From contig JAUCEF010000012.1 in assembly GCA_033558025.1 (NCBI GenBank), forward strand, positions 620,001-684,000: a stretch of DNA of 64,000 nucleotides, given 5' to 3'. The notes below the pieces were generated by a model. That model saw only the letters and a list, made by a program, of their open reading frames with translations, was not told the origin of the DNA and made no database searches. The stretch is from Phytophthora sp. 'mugwort' (taxonomy: Eukaryota; Oomycota; Peronosporomycetes; Peronosporales; Peronosporaceae). The translations under genes were made by a program, and so were the position numbers. Each line of letters opens with the position of its first letter. The first letter of the stretch is position 1. Below are positions 42,485 to 53,719 of the stretch, one piece after another.

Positions 42485-44137
42485 TAATGTGGTGCTAGTA
42501 CTGTGCTGGTCAGATCGGTGCGTGTGTCTGTAAGGTTTTCTCCCTTTACAGTAGTCACGCGTGTTACAGACAACGACTAAAAAAGCCGGCAGCACTGAAC
42601 CCCATCCTACTAGTATAATTCAGCTACTGCACCAGACAAAATACTCGGCACTGACAAAAGTCAGGATTGGATTGGCTGTAAGTGATTCCAGTCGGACAAC
42701 AGAAGGACTGACTTGTTAGATAATTAGATAATTGAAGTTTTTTTACTGATTTAAATTACGTGCTCCAGCATTATATTGGCTAATTTAAGAAGTCGATTTT
42801 ACTGCCGAGTTTTTCGTCTGTATAGTCACAGGGCTGTGTACGATCATTGACATAGTATTGCACTGATCAAGGGAATCGTTGCGATAAACCAACGCACAGA
42901 TTTTTTTTCATCCCATAACACAAGGGTGACTATGTCAACGTCCTAGAACATCTAGTAACACTGCACACAAAAATGGTGGTGAACGCGAGATCCGTACGGT
43001 ACGAGTAGTCGTGAATCATGAATCGAAACGAAGCGTGAAGCGATCGGTCACCGTTGCCAAGGCTGCCAATTCGACAGTAACGAGCGTCGAGATGACCCAT
43101 TCGACGCCGTGTGAGACTGCACGGCGATAGGAAAACCTTGGCACACGACAATTGTTGAGACGGCGGCGTCAGTAACGATCACCACAGACCCAGTGACGAG
43201 TGTACACTAGGCGAACGAACTCCCACAACTCTGTCCTGTATGCCCCTCTCATTTTAAACTTGTTCTCTGGTGTCAATGGAAGCTCGGGTTTGAGCTTGTG
43301 GTTGCGATCATTGGCGGCAGCACTACCACCACGTTGCAATGAGGTGGTAGACATTCGATGAAGACGCTGCTAGGTCGTAGAGCTAGGAGCGAGTTATTCA
43401 CAGTGGCAGGTCGTGCGAGCCCCTCAAACACCCGAAGCACTCGTGGGCTGGGGCAGCGGCGTCACTGGGTACTGACTGGGATGTGCGCGCGCGAAGGTTC
43501 CGACAGAGTCGCGGTAGTCTGCTCTGTCTTGGGCAAAATGCTGGAGCTGATGCTGCGTCATTACGTGTTGGTGCAAGTGCGTTGGCAGAGCAGAAGAGCG
43601 CCAAAAAGCACTGCTCTCGTCGGCGTTGTTATTGTCAGTTCTCGTAGATGCATCCACCGTGTGCATGGCAATCTCTTGGTACTGGCACAGCCAACAAGCT
43701 GGAAAGGTTATTCTTTCAAGTGATGCAGATGCTTTGCGACTGCCGCCGGGCCCCGGAGGGAAGCTAGTCCCGCTTTAAGTAAACCTCAGAGAGGTCCTCA
43801 GATAAAGAAGGCAATAAAGTATGGTCATCCAGGTGGATCGACCAAGTAAACCGGGCCAGTAGTGGAGCGGGCTCATAGCACCGTGCAAACCGAAGTATAA
43901 AGGATAACGTATGGTGAAAGTTGGGGTCAGGTCAAACTCAACTGAAGCAGTTGGGTTTCAGTTGAGTTGCTGCCAGTTGGCCGCCAACAGTTAACAGGCC
44001 TAGTGACAACATGTAATGTGCCTTTCTACCAAAACGCCTCCGTTTTAGGGTCCTACGTAAGAGGGAGGGTCTTACGAAAGCCCTCCTAACTGACTAGGTA
44101 CCTCTGTCTAAACTTGCCCCTACCCTCATCTGACACA
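42485..44137. other. No supported gene; decayed minus-strand coding-like sequence
   Basis: Minus-strand frames at 43354-43169 (LPLTPENKFKMRGAYRTELW then EFVRLVYTRHWVCGDRY) and 43151-42930 read like one protein with shifts, possibly a mobile-element protein; no family recognised. The remainder is AT-rich (42700-42930) or low in coding signal. Confidence 0.35.
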
Positions 44138-44139
44138 TA

Positions 44140-45681
44140 CAGTGCCGGCACAAATTATAAGAACGGCACAGTTTATTTGCATTTTGGCCACTAGAACCGC
44201 TCAGACGCGTTGGAAATTGACCAATCAACGTAACTCAGCGAGACGCGTCGATTGGTGGTCTCCATTTCGCATTCTGAGCTGGATTAACGAAGCTGCAGAA
44301 AATAACGCCTCCGGGGGGTGGCAAAATGTATACGCACCGATGGCGTATATTTCGTTTCTTACATGCTTGGCGGTGTTGTTTGACTTTGGTTGGGCGTTGA
44401 TTATGATAGGCTCGACGGCAGCACTGCGCCAGACACAAGTTTCGTCTTCAGGGGAGGTCTGAGTGATGCCAAGGGGGGTCCGCGTTTACGGAAATCGAGC
44501 ATGGCCAGATGCTTGCCTTTCGAGACAGCAATTGGAGTCTACAGGCCATTGCAACGCAGCTCGGGCGGTCCAAGACTAGCGTGTATCAGTATCTGAAGGA
44601 GCCCGAGGGGTATAACACGAAGCAACGCTCCGGCAGACCGTCTAAGATTACGGCATAGGCGTCCAGGCGTCTCCTTCGGGCGGCCCACACGGGGAAGTTC
44701 AGTTCTTCTCAGCTGAAGGATGACCTGGAATTGCCGATAAAGGCTCGTCGTGTCCATGGTATTCTTCATGACACCCCGACGCTAAAGAACAAGAAGCGAA
44801 GGAAGGCTCCAGCTATGAAACCTCACCACAAGGTGGAGCGGGTGGCATGGGCATAGCCAAGGGCAAGATGGACGGAGACATGAAAGATGGTTGTCTTTAG
44901 CGACGAGAAGAAGTTCAATCTGGATGGCCCAGATGGGTTCCAGTATTACTGGCACGATCTCCGCACCGAAGAGCAAGTCTACTCGAAGCGCCACTCCGGT
45001 GGGGGGTCGGTCATGGTGTGGGGTGCGTTTTCCTCGCAGGGCAAGTCGAAGTTAGCAATTCTTTCGGGCACCCAGAACAGCGTGAAGTACGTGCAGACGC
45101 TAGAGAAGTACCTACTGCCGTTTGTAGAGGAGAAACACCCACTCGCATGCTTCTTCCAGCAAGACAACTGCTCGATTCATGTATCCAACTACACCAAGGA
45201 CTGGCTTCAAGTACAAGAATTCGCCTTAAATCCGATCGAGAACGTGTGGGGGAAGCTAACTCGTCTCGTTTACCCCGGTGGCAAGCAGTACCAGTCCAGG
45301 GAAGACCTCACGCGCGCGGTTCTCAAGGCTTGGGACAAAATTGACCAGCCATACCTCGATATCCTCATCAATTTGATGCGGGATCGCGGTGCTACTGTTC
45401 TCAAGGATAATGGCGAGAAGCCTGCGTACTAACGATGCATAAGCAACGCCGCTAAGCATGTAAGAAACGAAATATACGCCATCGTTCGTGTACTTTTGCC
45501 ACCCCCCGGAGGCGCTATTTTCTGCAGCTTCGTCAATCCAGCTCAGAATGCAAAATGGAGACCACCAATCTATGCGTCCCGGCAAGCTGCATTGATTGGA
45601 CAATTTCAACGCGTCTGAGCGGTTCTAGTGGCCAAAATGCCAAAAAAAACTGTGCTGTTCTTATAATTAGTGCCGGCACCG
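44140..45681 (+). mobile_element. Tc1-like transposon with long (about 240 bp) TIRs
   Basis: Flanked by TA (44138-44139 and 45682-45683). Inverted ends 44140-44380 and 45448-45681 align over their whole length with small gaps. Outermost bases are CAGTGCCGGCAC on the left and the complement of CGGTGCCGGCAC on the right. A degenerate Tc1 transposase lies between. Confidence 0.88.
44500..45432 (+). pseudogene. Tc1/mariner-type transposase
   Basis: The N-terminal helix-turn-helix has DSNWSLQAIATQLGRSKTSV then YQYLKEPEGYNTKQRSGRPS. Two in-frame TAG stops follow (about 44657 and 44855). The catalytic part runs open from 44887 to 45432: [20 protein letters not shown] (first Asp), [39 protein letters not shown] (second Asp), [12 protein letters not shown] (third acidic, Glu). 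Between WLQVQEF and [10 protein letters not shown] about ten residues usually present before the Pro-Asp-Leu-Asn block are missing, shortening the DD34E spacing. Two stops plus this deletion mean it is not functional. Confidence 0.88.
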
Positions 45682-45683
45682 TA

Positions 45684-46060
45684 GACCATTTCTGGTGGGA
45701 GCTCTTTCGGACGTCCGAATGGCCGATGAATTTTGGCCATTCGGTCCTTAATTCGTTAAAAGGTGGTACTTAGTCGAAATCAAAGCTCATCCGTAGGACT
45801 TGCTTCCCCAGTAGTCATTGGAAGGAAAAAGGCAAAGTGCACTTAATTCTGTACCAGTGGCTCGACATATCATACCTTTAACCCTAGACACACTTGCGAA
45901 GGACCTACCTTTTGCGGTCAGAATGGCCATAAGTCGGGAAAGGCACAATACCTTCGCCGAAAATCACCATGCTTGAGTGTGAGAACAGGACCGGCAAATA
46001 CTCGATTCGCTGAGCCATATCAGCAGGTGTACACTTTTAATTTTTAACTGCGTAGCGGGC
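45684..46060. other. Gene-free spacer
   Basis: No frame or structure that I can support. Confidence 0.5.
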
Positions 46061-46078
46061 GTAAGGTTTGGACGCAGC

Positions 46079-46390
46079 GAGCCGTGAGGGGTATAGGGAT
46101 CGCGCGGAGCGCGTAGTTAGGTGTAGAAGCAGAGAGAGGGGAACGCCGCCTGTGGTATAAGACCCGTGTGCGCGATCTTAAACCCAGGCCATTAACTGCC
46201 CACGAGCCGTCAAGGGGGTTGGGATCGCGTAGTTGGGTGTAGAAGCAAAGAGAGAGGAACGCTGCCTGTGGTTTAAGACCCGTTGCGTAGCACGCGGTTA
46301 ACCCAGGCCTTTAACTGTCTACGAGATCCTAGGTGCATTTTGCAGGCTTAACTGCCTACGAGATGCTAGGTGCATTTTGCAGCCTCGTTT
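46079..46390. repeat. Tandem duplication, about 122 bp x2, then about 38 bp x2
   Basis: Two units starting GAGCCGT and sharing GTGTAGAAGCARAGAGAG, CCTGTGGT and TTAACCCAGGC words lie at 46079-46203 and 46204-46323. They are followed by two copies of GAGATGCTAGGTGCATTTTG-like units (first copy GAGATCC). No coding sequence. Confidence 0.7.
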
Positions 46391-46477
46391 GAATTCATTT
46401 TTAGCGTGCCAGCTAGCTACTTGTAACTAGTTGACAACTCAAAAGTGACTAGCTGACGCAGTTTGATGTCGAAGTGA

Positions 46478-46640
46478 CTAGTTAAAAATTCTAAAGTGTA
46501 TAGTTGAAAATATGCACCCGTGATATAGGCATCGGACGGCACGTAGCTGAAACCGGGCTGCAATCGGGCAAGATGCCGTAGAAGACCTTGAAACTCCTCT
46601 ACATGCATGATAGGTCGGCGCGTGAACGCCAAAGCCGCGG
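46478..46640 (-). pseudogene. BT1 transporter short fragment
   Basis: One minus-strand frame contains FKVFYGILPDCSPVS, matching SFKVFYGILSDCRPIYGYRR of the intact BT1 gene. Only this stretch is recognisable. Confidence 0.6.
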
Positions 46641-46810
46641 TGCCAAGCCACAGGAGGGAGACGGCTACGGTCGGATGAAAATTTAACCTGTCGCTTCGCC
46701 ACCAGCGGGTGGGTCAAACCTTGAGGAGGACAACCTTAAGATAATACGGCCGGCGGTTGTCACTCCTCAAGAGACTTGACGAACTTTACGAGAGACCAGG
46801 CCATCGATCC

Positions 46811-47640
46811 TTCTGTTTGATGTTAAGACGCGAGAGCTGGAGCAGGCTCTATGGCTGATTTCGCTGCATTGGCCGGCATCCATCACAGGATCTTTCACTT
46901 GCTGACCTTCCAGGTGGCGAACCGAATGCCATCACCACGCACGCGATCGGAGCGAATGCTCAACATATCGTTTTGGTGCTCGGCACCTGTCCAGCAAGCA
47001 CTCCAAAGTGTGGATACCGAACCACAACACACCGAACATGTTCCTAATAGTTTTGGCAGAACGGATCGGTTGGAGAATTGGGCTCCCTGATTGAGGCAAG
47101 ATTGTCTAGGCACTCCGTCTTCGCGTAGTGCTCCAACGCTATAGCTTAAGGACACTGAGATGAGAGAGGGATGGATGAGGCTGTAGCCAATTGTATTAAG
47201 CATTGGGCGTTTGTTAAAAGCGTTCCATCTAACAGAGGAGCTCCATGTTGTGCACCAACGAGATCAAGCTGCATAAGAACTGGTTACACCGTGAGGTGTT
47301 CTTCTTGTCACGGAGCCGTGAGCGTTTGCCTCTTAGGAATTAGTCGGTTCAAGTCTGCAAGCGTCACGTTTGGCTCTCCTCTTAGCGTAGAGTTTGCTTG
47401 TCAATCGGGAGGTGGTAGCAACTGTTTGTGCGTAAATAGACCAGGATAGAGAGGCCTGTATCCTCTTTAACGTCGGCAGACATTATGGTCACAATCATAG
47501 CCCGCGTACTATCAGTCGATTCAAACCAGAACGAGTCACCTAGTCAGGAATTCTCTCTTGCGGAATATTTGATCAGCAGAGCTTCTTTAGCGCTGAAATG
47601 TTATATGACATCGGTAAAAGTGTAAAACCTGTGGCCTTAA
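46811..47640. other. No supported gene
   Basis: Open frames on both strands (46895-47203 minus, 47171-47449 plus) give no family I recognise. Possibly retrotransposon debris. Confidence 0.35.
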
Positions 47641-47778
47641 GGCTGGTGCTGGCGGGGCGTGGCGGATTTAACCAGACACAGTGAGGGTTCGAGCAGAAAA
47701 TTGGTCAACGCATTTCATTATCGAGACAATAAAGCTATTCTCCAGCCGGGATCCCGGTCGGCTACACTACAACGTTCC

Positions 47779-49491
47779 TTAACATCCAGTGCCACCAGCG
47801 ATGATCAAGCACGAGGTGCTGTCAAAGATGGCCATAATGTTGGTCATGATGGACCAGATGATGGCGAAAATGAGGTAGCCGACGGTGAGGCCGCCAATGA
47901 GCTTGCTGTGGCCGCCCTTGCGGAGCAGCTCCTGCGTCTCCTCCTTCTGTCTGGGCAGCCAGAAGAGAAAGATCCACGAGAAGGCCATACACACGTACAT
48001 GATGATGATCGTATACGTGATGTCCACGCGGACAGAATGGTCGTCCTCCTTGACGCGGTCATTGGTGATGTTAAACGGGCCGTTCATCAGCAGCGTCAAC
48101 GACGTGGCGAACGGCTGTGCCACGTTGCTCACGGTAGTAATCAAGCCGTACACGGCGGCTTCATTGCCAACCTGAGCCAGCTCCACCACGACGTACGACG
48201 AGATGATCCAGCCGACTCCGTACGGGAGCTGCACGACAATAGGAGGGCCCAGCCAGAACCATTGGTTACGGAACACGTCCCAGACGACCATCATGGCGAC
48301 GGCACAATCGACAACAATCACGACGGCGCCCGTGACGATGATCATCCAGCGCCAGTTCCAGTGCAACCCCCACTTGGACGTGATCATGATACCGGCCATG
48401 AAGAGCAAGTTGCCGAGGATGTCGCTCACTGTGTTATTGATTGGAGTCACGCCCACCATGGACGAAGCGACCGGAGAGCTGGCCGTGTACGTGATGGTAG
48501 CAAAGATCCCAGCAAAGAAGTTGTACGCGATGACCTGGTACATGGCGCGCGAGCACATTAAGCCCCAGAAGTCATTCATATACTGCCGGAAATTGGCAGG
48601 TGCAGCCTTCTCCTCGCGGATAAAGCACCAGGTCATGGGCAGCACCGGCAGTGAGAGCACCGTGATGATGATCATTAGTTGCGGGAAGCTGAGCGAGAAG
48701 TTAAAGTCGCCGCCGTAGTCCTCGCCGTTAAAGCAGAAGCCGGTGAGCAGCTCACCGAAAATGACGAGAGCCGTACGCACGACGTAGATGGCCGACTGGG
48801 TCTTGCCACGCTTGGCAATGGGTTCTTGCTGAGCGAGCTCGCACGTGATGCTGTCGGCACACACGTCCGACAGCACGTAGCCACAGGCTGCAAAGAGCAT
48901 AATGATAACGTACTTGGCGCCTTCCAGCGGAGCGTCATAGTTGATACGGGTCTTGATCTCGTCCGTGTAGTCTGCGACGGCGACGTCGCGGTCCGTCGCG
49001 ACCGTGTAGTACGGCTTGCCGATCGGCATAATGGCCATAGCCAACAGCGTGATGATGCACACGGTCCAGCCAATGAGCATGTACGGACGGCGACGGTAGC
49101 CGTAGATCGGACGGCAGTCCGACAAGATACCGTAGAACACTTTGAAACTCCAGGGTAGCACCACGAGCTGCTTGGCTGCAGCGACTTGCGAGCCAGAACA
49201 GTTCAAATACTGCTGCATGAACGGGTAAATGGTTTCGGGTAGTACGCCGTACACCAGACCGACGACGGCGTATTGGAACAGTAGACCGATGTAGTCTTTG
49301 CTCAAGAGGTTGGGCATGCCACCAGGTCGTAGAGCTCCACCTTCATACTCGCCAACCTTCTCACCAGGCTTCGTGTCGGGGGTTTTGATGCCAGTGTATC
49401 CACCTTCCTCAATATCCTTGACCTTGGACGTGGCGCTGCTGATGGACAGACGCGCGTCCAAGTCGTTGATACTGACACCGTTCACGGGCAT
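47779..49491 (-). CDS. Folate-biopterin transporter (BT1 family, MFS)
   Basis: A 570-residue polytopic membrane protein of the BT1/FBT group of the major facilitator superfamily, typically importing folates or pterins. A cytosolic N-terminus of about 80 residues precedes about 12 hydrophobic segments. Family blocks include FQYAVVGLVYGVLPETIYPF, VLPWSFKVFYGILSDCRPIY with YRRRPYMLIG, CGYVLSDVCADSITCELAQQ, LHWNWRWMIIVTG, FRNQWFWLGPPIVVQLPYGV and WLPRQKEETQELL near the end. The frame is open 36 codons further upstream from a GTG, but the ATG at 49491 (MPVNGVSINDLDARLS) is the natural start. There are no internal stops or introns. It is the only intact member among at least six decayed relatives in the window, three of them within 5 kb on the same strand, so a tandem family has been shrinking here. 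The exact substrate is not determined. Confidence 0.9.
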   Translation of the reverse strand: MPVNGVSINDLDARLSISSATSKVKDIEEGGYTGIKTPDTKPGEKVGEYEGGALRPGGMPNLLSKDYIGLLFQYAVVGLVYGVLPETIYPFMQQYLNCSGSQVAAAKQLVVLPWSFKVFYGILSDCRPIYGYRRRPYMLIGWTVCIITLLAMAIMPIGKPYYTVATDRDVAVADYTDEIKTRINYDAPLEGAKYVIIMLFAACGYVLSDVCADSITCELAQQEPIAKRGKTQSAIYVVRTALVIFGELLTGFCFNGEDYGGDFNFSLSFPQLMIIITVLSLPVLPMTWCFIREEKAAPANFRQYMNDFWGLMCSRAMYQVIAYNFFAGIFATITYTASSPVASSMVGVTPINNTVSDILGNLLFMAGIMITSKWGLHWNWRWMIIVTGAVVIVVDCAVAMMVVWDVFRNQWFWLGPPIVVQLPYGVGWIISSYVVVELAQVGNEAAVYGLITTVSNVAQPFATSLTLLMNGPFNITNDRVKEDDHSVRVDITYTIIIMYVCMAFSWIFLFWLPRQKEETQELLRKGGHSKLIGGLTVGYLIFAIIWSIMTNIMAIFDSTSCLIIAGGTGC

Positions 49492-49619
49492 ATTTGCTCG
49501 TGATTTGGTGTCTGGAAAGTCTTGCGAAGAAGCAGGAGAAACGAAGAGTGAGCGAGCGAGGATTAAAACGTTAAAGCTGCGGGCTGCACGGACAAGCACG
49601 CCCAGTCACCCGTGGCGCT

Positions 49620-50900
49620 TGGCGTCGTTAGGTCAGCGACTCGCACGCAGAGCGGACGAAGAACCAGCCGGCGAAAGGGACCATGATGGGAACTGGGCCG
49701 CGCCGTCTCCTACAGACGAAATCGTGTGTCGGCCACCACTGCAATACGATGACAGGCTGCAAGAAACGAGCCGGAAGTGTCGAGAGGCGAGAGATTTTAG
49801 AGACCTTTGCCCCCTTCTCTGGCGCTTTCAGTCACGACGCCCGGCGCACCCACCAACAAACGACACATACATTTACGATTTGCGCAGCAGGCCGCGGTGT
49901 ACAGCAGTTGAACGGCGGCACGGAACTATGGTGAAAGACAGCCAACGAGAAATTGAGAAAACAACGGATTACATGAATTACAGATGATCCCCTCAATATG
50001 AATAACCTACTTGGAATACACCCTTAACAGGAATGTAAACACGGTTCGTATTTACAAACCTAAGTAGGTATTCCCTCTAATTCTTTGAACGTAATATGAA
50101 ATGCAATGCTCGCCCAAAATGCCAGCTTCGGGAATTATTAACTATGGAAAAAGTCACTTTTGTGCAGATTGCTTGAAGAAGTTCAGCAGCGACATCTGCT
50201 GTCTGTGCCCTTGCTTCCTGCATAGTTCCTGTCGTAGTTCTCGCCGCATCTCACGAAGTTTTCCCTCATAGACCTGTTCGACCTGCCCGTTCAATCAGCG
50301 CGAAAGAGAAGCTTGGCGATCCACTTGAGGTGATCCTTTATGTCTTCAGGCTCCAGCTCGACATCAGGAGTGAGCGATTCCTGCTGCACGCCCTCCGTCG
50401 TATCCTTATGCTCGTCATCATCAGCGCTATCTCAGTCTTCGACACCACAAAAATTTTCGTCAGTGGGCTCGTCTATCGTGTCGGGTTGAGAAGCTCCGTC
50501 ACTGACATCGGGTTTGAGGTATGGATGCACGAGAGCATAGCGGTAAGCTCATCAGCTACTGGATCATCAAACTGGGGCAGCGACAGCGTGGGATTCGCCC
50601 ATGCGGATAACTATTTCTGATACAGGTAGAGGTGCGCAGCGTAGTGGTAGCATATTAGCAAACGCTGGGCCTTAGCGTCGTATGTTAAGTCATGCTTTAT
50701 AGAGCTGAGCTGTTAGAAAAATAAGCGAGTGCTAAGATCACTCGAACGCGATTATACTGAGTTGACGGCAGTGAAGAACCTTCAATGTGGCTGTGGGTTA
50801 TTGAGCAAGGTCGAAAGGCTGCCAGGACGGTGGTTGTAAGAGCCCAGATAGCTACATGTACGAAATAGATGGCACTATCGGTACACCCCTGCCTATAAAT
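49620..50900. other. Upstream region of BT1 gene and decayed spacer
   Basis: Holds the 5' region of the BT1 gene. At about 50600-50150 a minus-strand acidic coding-like stretch (PDVELEPEDIKDHLKWIAKL) is broken by stops; I do not recognise it. Confidence 0.35.
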
Positions 50901-50951
50901 ACCTTTAAAGAGGAATAAATATTGTTTCCAACGCTATGATTAGTGAGGGGA

Positions 50952-51535
50952 TCATCTGCATATACAAGTAGCTCTGGTTGCAACTTGCAACTTGCAACGG
51001 AGTCCTGACGAGAGCACTGCTGCCGACGCTACAGTACTGTGCATGTAATCAGGCACGACATACGGCCAGGAGTTGGTAACAACGGACCAAATAATGGCGA
51101 ACATCAGGTAAGCGATCGTGATGCCGCCACTGAGTTTGCTCTTTAGTTTCCTTTCCGGAGCAGACGCTGCGTGTCCTCTTTCTGCTTGGACAGCAGGAAC
51201 AGGAAGCTCAAGGCGAAGACGTCGGTGTCCATGATGACAATAGGCCGTGAACACGGGTAGTCGTCCTGCTCCAAATACGATCCACCAGCAACGTCGGCGA
51301 CGTGGCGAATTGTGCAGCGACATTGGTCACGCTTGGCGATGACTTGGGATCCGACACAGTTAACGTACTTTTGCACGAACGGCAGCGTATTCGAAAAGCA
51401 GACCGAGTGGTTGGGCAACGCAGCGCGCCACCTTCGTTCTCGCCGGCTTTGTTTCCTTCTTCCACGTCCTTGGGCAGCGACGTTGCCGCTTATATCCGAC
51501 CGTCGTTTGGGGATGTCCAGGTCGCCCACGCCCAT
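50952..51535 (-). pseudogene. BT1 transporter pseudogene, internally deleted
   Basis: The minus strand has FVQKYVNCVGSQVIAKRDQC (matching FMQQYLNCSGSQVAAAKQLV), then, after a large deletion, LSFLFLLSKQKEDTQRLLRK and KLSGGITIAYLMFAIIWSVV (matching FLFWLPRQKEETQELL and LIGGLTVGYLIFAIIWSIM). It has the start and end of a BT1 gene with most of the middle helices gone. Confidence 0.8.
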
Positions 51536-51539
51536 TGTT

Positions 51540-52200
51540 GACTTGTGAAGGTGCAGACGGAAAAAAAAAAACAGGCGGATTTTGATAAAGGGATGACTGC
51601 GAGTGGCCTGTACTACAGACTCCGTAGACGACTTTCAGGAGGGTATACCGTATCGTCTCGAGACTCTCGGACTTCAGAGCCTCTCACAAGGTGCGCTGAC
51701 TTTTTTTTTTTCGTCTTCAGGCCGTTCTCATGACTCAGTTGACATCATAATGCGTACAGTGCAGGTTTCTTATCCGTGGACCGCTCCTTGAGCGACCGCG
51801 TCGTTGGATAATCGAAACGTTGAGAGTGGGTGCACTTGTAGACGTCCTGGAAATTCTTGTGGTCTTGTAGCTTTAAAGCGGGACTCGTCGGTCTCGAATG
51901 CTATCGCGCCAAGGGCAGAATGGGGTATACTGTACATGAACTGTATCGATACGCTCGCTCCATCCATTGTGTCGCCCAACGGGAGAGGAAGGAGCAGCTA
52001 ATCTCCGCAAAGCCGGACACCTCGGATCGTTGAGTCAACTGTTTACTGGGGTGGCCGAGGTTTCTCCACCCGCTCCGTACCAATCTTGATTGCACGGCGT
52101 CGCTGTCGACTGAAGTCTATGATATCTGAGACCGTGCGCGCATAATGTCGAGTGAACCTTTGCAGCAGTCGAAGCTGCTGCAAAATGCCGTTAATGAAGT
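51540..52200. other. No supported gene
   Basis: A minus-strand stretch (51979-51770) contains DESRFKATRPQEFPGRLQVH, possibly from a mobile-element protein, but is too short to assign. Confidence 0.3.
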
Positions 52201-52261
52201 ACAGTAAGACGTGACGTGCTCTCGAACATTTTATGAGTCATGACTCACACCAGCGCAAAGA

Positions 52262-52400
52262 TCAGGTCGAATATGGTGATGCCGTGGTCTAGTTGCCCTT
52301 GAGCACAAGCTACTGCATAGCCTCCTTCTGCTTCGGCAGCACGAAGAACACCCACGAGAACGCCGTAATCGCGTACAGGATGATACGAGACCTATCTTTT
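52262..52400 (-). pseudogene. BT1 transporter C-terminal fragment
   Basis: The minus strand reads YAITAFSWVFFVLPKQKEAM, matching YVCMAFSWIFLFWLPRQKEE of the intact gene, then a stop and decayed sequence to LIFALV. Confidence 0.7.
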
Positions 52401-52728
52401 GTCGACAAAGGTATTCGAGTCATAATGTATAGCTTACGGGTGTGGTTGTACAATGTACAATATACGTACGCGTGACACCGGACGAGCTGGCGTTAAACGA
52501 GAGCTGAACGCCGAAGCAAGAGACCGACCGGGCAGATGTTTGATTCCCACGCCAAGCGCCTCAACTACGACGAAAAGACGACCTTCGGGATAACCTTTGG
52601 CGGAACGCTCGTGTACGTTCAATGGACTCTATTCTGGCGAGGTCACAGTACAAGTGGCTGAGCCAGTACTGTAGATATGTTAAACTGTTTTAATAGGGGG
52701 TGGAAGTAATTGACGAGATTGACGCGGA

Positions 52729-53280
52729 GATCGCATGCGATTTCGCCCTGAAATGGCATGAGATTTTCGGACAAGTGACATGCCATTTCGAAGTTTCGTC
52801 CAGGGCGTATCAAATTCTGCGCATGAAAACCGCCCAGACAAGAACCCAACCGAACAATTACGGTGTTGCAATGCCAAATACCAGTGACCACCAGTTTTTA
52901 ATCGCCGAAGTTGGAATTCTCCCTCTGACGACTGGATTGAGTTCTTCCCAGTCGAGTCTACAGTGGAGGAGCTGTAAGTTCTTGCGCGGCGCTACCTGAC
53001 AGCGAGAGCAAACTCAGCTGTGAGGCGATGCCTACACCGCGTTATGGTTTCGGTGGTCACAGACAGATAGCGATAGTAGCAGCCTCGCAGCAACGACGTT
53101 GTCAGGGAAGCTTCTTCCCCTTGACGTTGCCGGTGCCGTTTGCCATATGGATATTGTTTGCAAATCGTATGTGCTATTCGTGAAATCGCCCACCTCTGGA
53201 GGTTGGTGATTTCGAAATGGCATATCATTTGCCCTAAAATTGCATGCCATTTCGAGTCGAAATCGCATGCGATTTCAGCG
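52729..53280. mobile_element. Foldback/MITE-like element with about 70-bp inverted ends
   Basis: The left end (52729-52800) and right end (53205-53280) are inverted copies, both carrying ATCGCATGCGATTTCG, GAAATGGCATG and ATGCCATTTCGAA. About 550 bp in all with no coding capacity. Exact ends and target duplication were not resolved. Confidence 0.65.
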
Positions 53281-53719
53281 ACACCCCGTAATACATGCAT
53301 ACATCTCACCGAGCTGGGAAAAAAAAAAAAATCCTATTAGTAATTACAGTTCTCGAACTACTGTAGTAGGTAGCAAGTCACTACTGTACAGTGTAAAGGG
53401 TACGTATCGTCCGGCAAAAAACAAAAAAACTCGCCCAAAGTCTACTACTAAAAGTACTAAAAGTAGTTATATCTTAGCTCCTAATCCGGCCTTGAATACT
53501 ACTGACGAAAGTTTCCCCCACGCCCCTACACAGAAGGCAGCAGTTGTCCTACTGCTTTACTGAACACGCTTGCTAGCGCTACCCGCACCTCCGCATTCGG
53601 CACCTTTACAAGCTCTGTTAAAAGCGGATACAGCCACGACATATGACGCTGTAACTGCAAAAATCCACCATAAAAGCATGACAAAAACAATGTTTAGTTC
53701 CCAAATTTTGGGATCTCAA

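Noticed and set aside
46079..46390. CRISPR-like or satellite array
   Set aside because: Only two units each of two lengths, with no regular spacers, in a eukaryotic genome; a local tandem duplication explains it.
47659..48561. 300-codon plus-strand frame rich in His, Asp and Arg
   Set aside because: It lies antisense to the well-supported BT1 transporter gene and its composition is that of a complementary-strand shadow.
49492..49599. N-terminal extension of the BT1 transporter
   Set aside because: It would need a GTG start; the ATG at 49491 gives a normal family N-terminus.
49298..49987. 229-codon plus-strand frame over the start of the BT1 gene
   Set aside because: Mostly antisense to the BT1 N-terminus, with no family signature.
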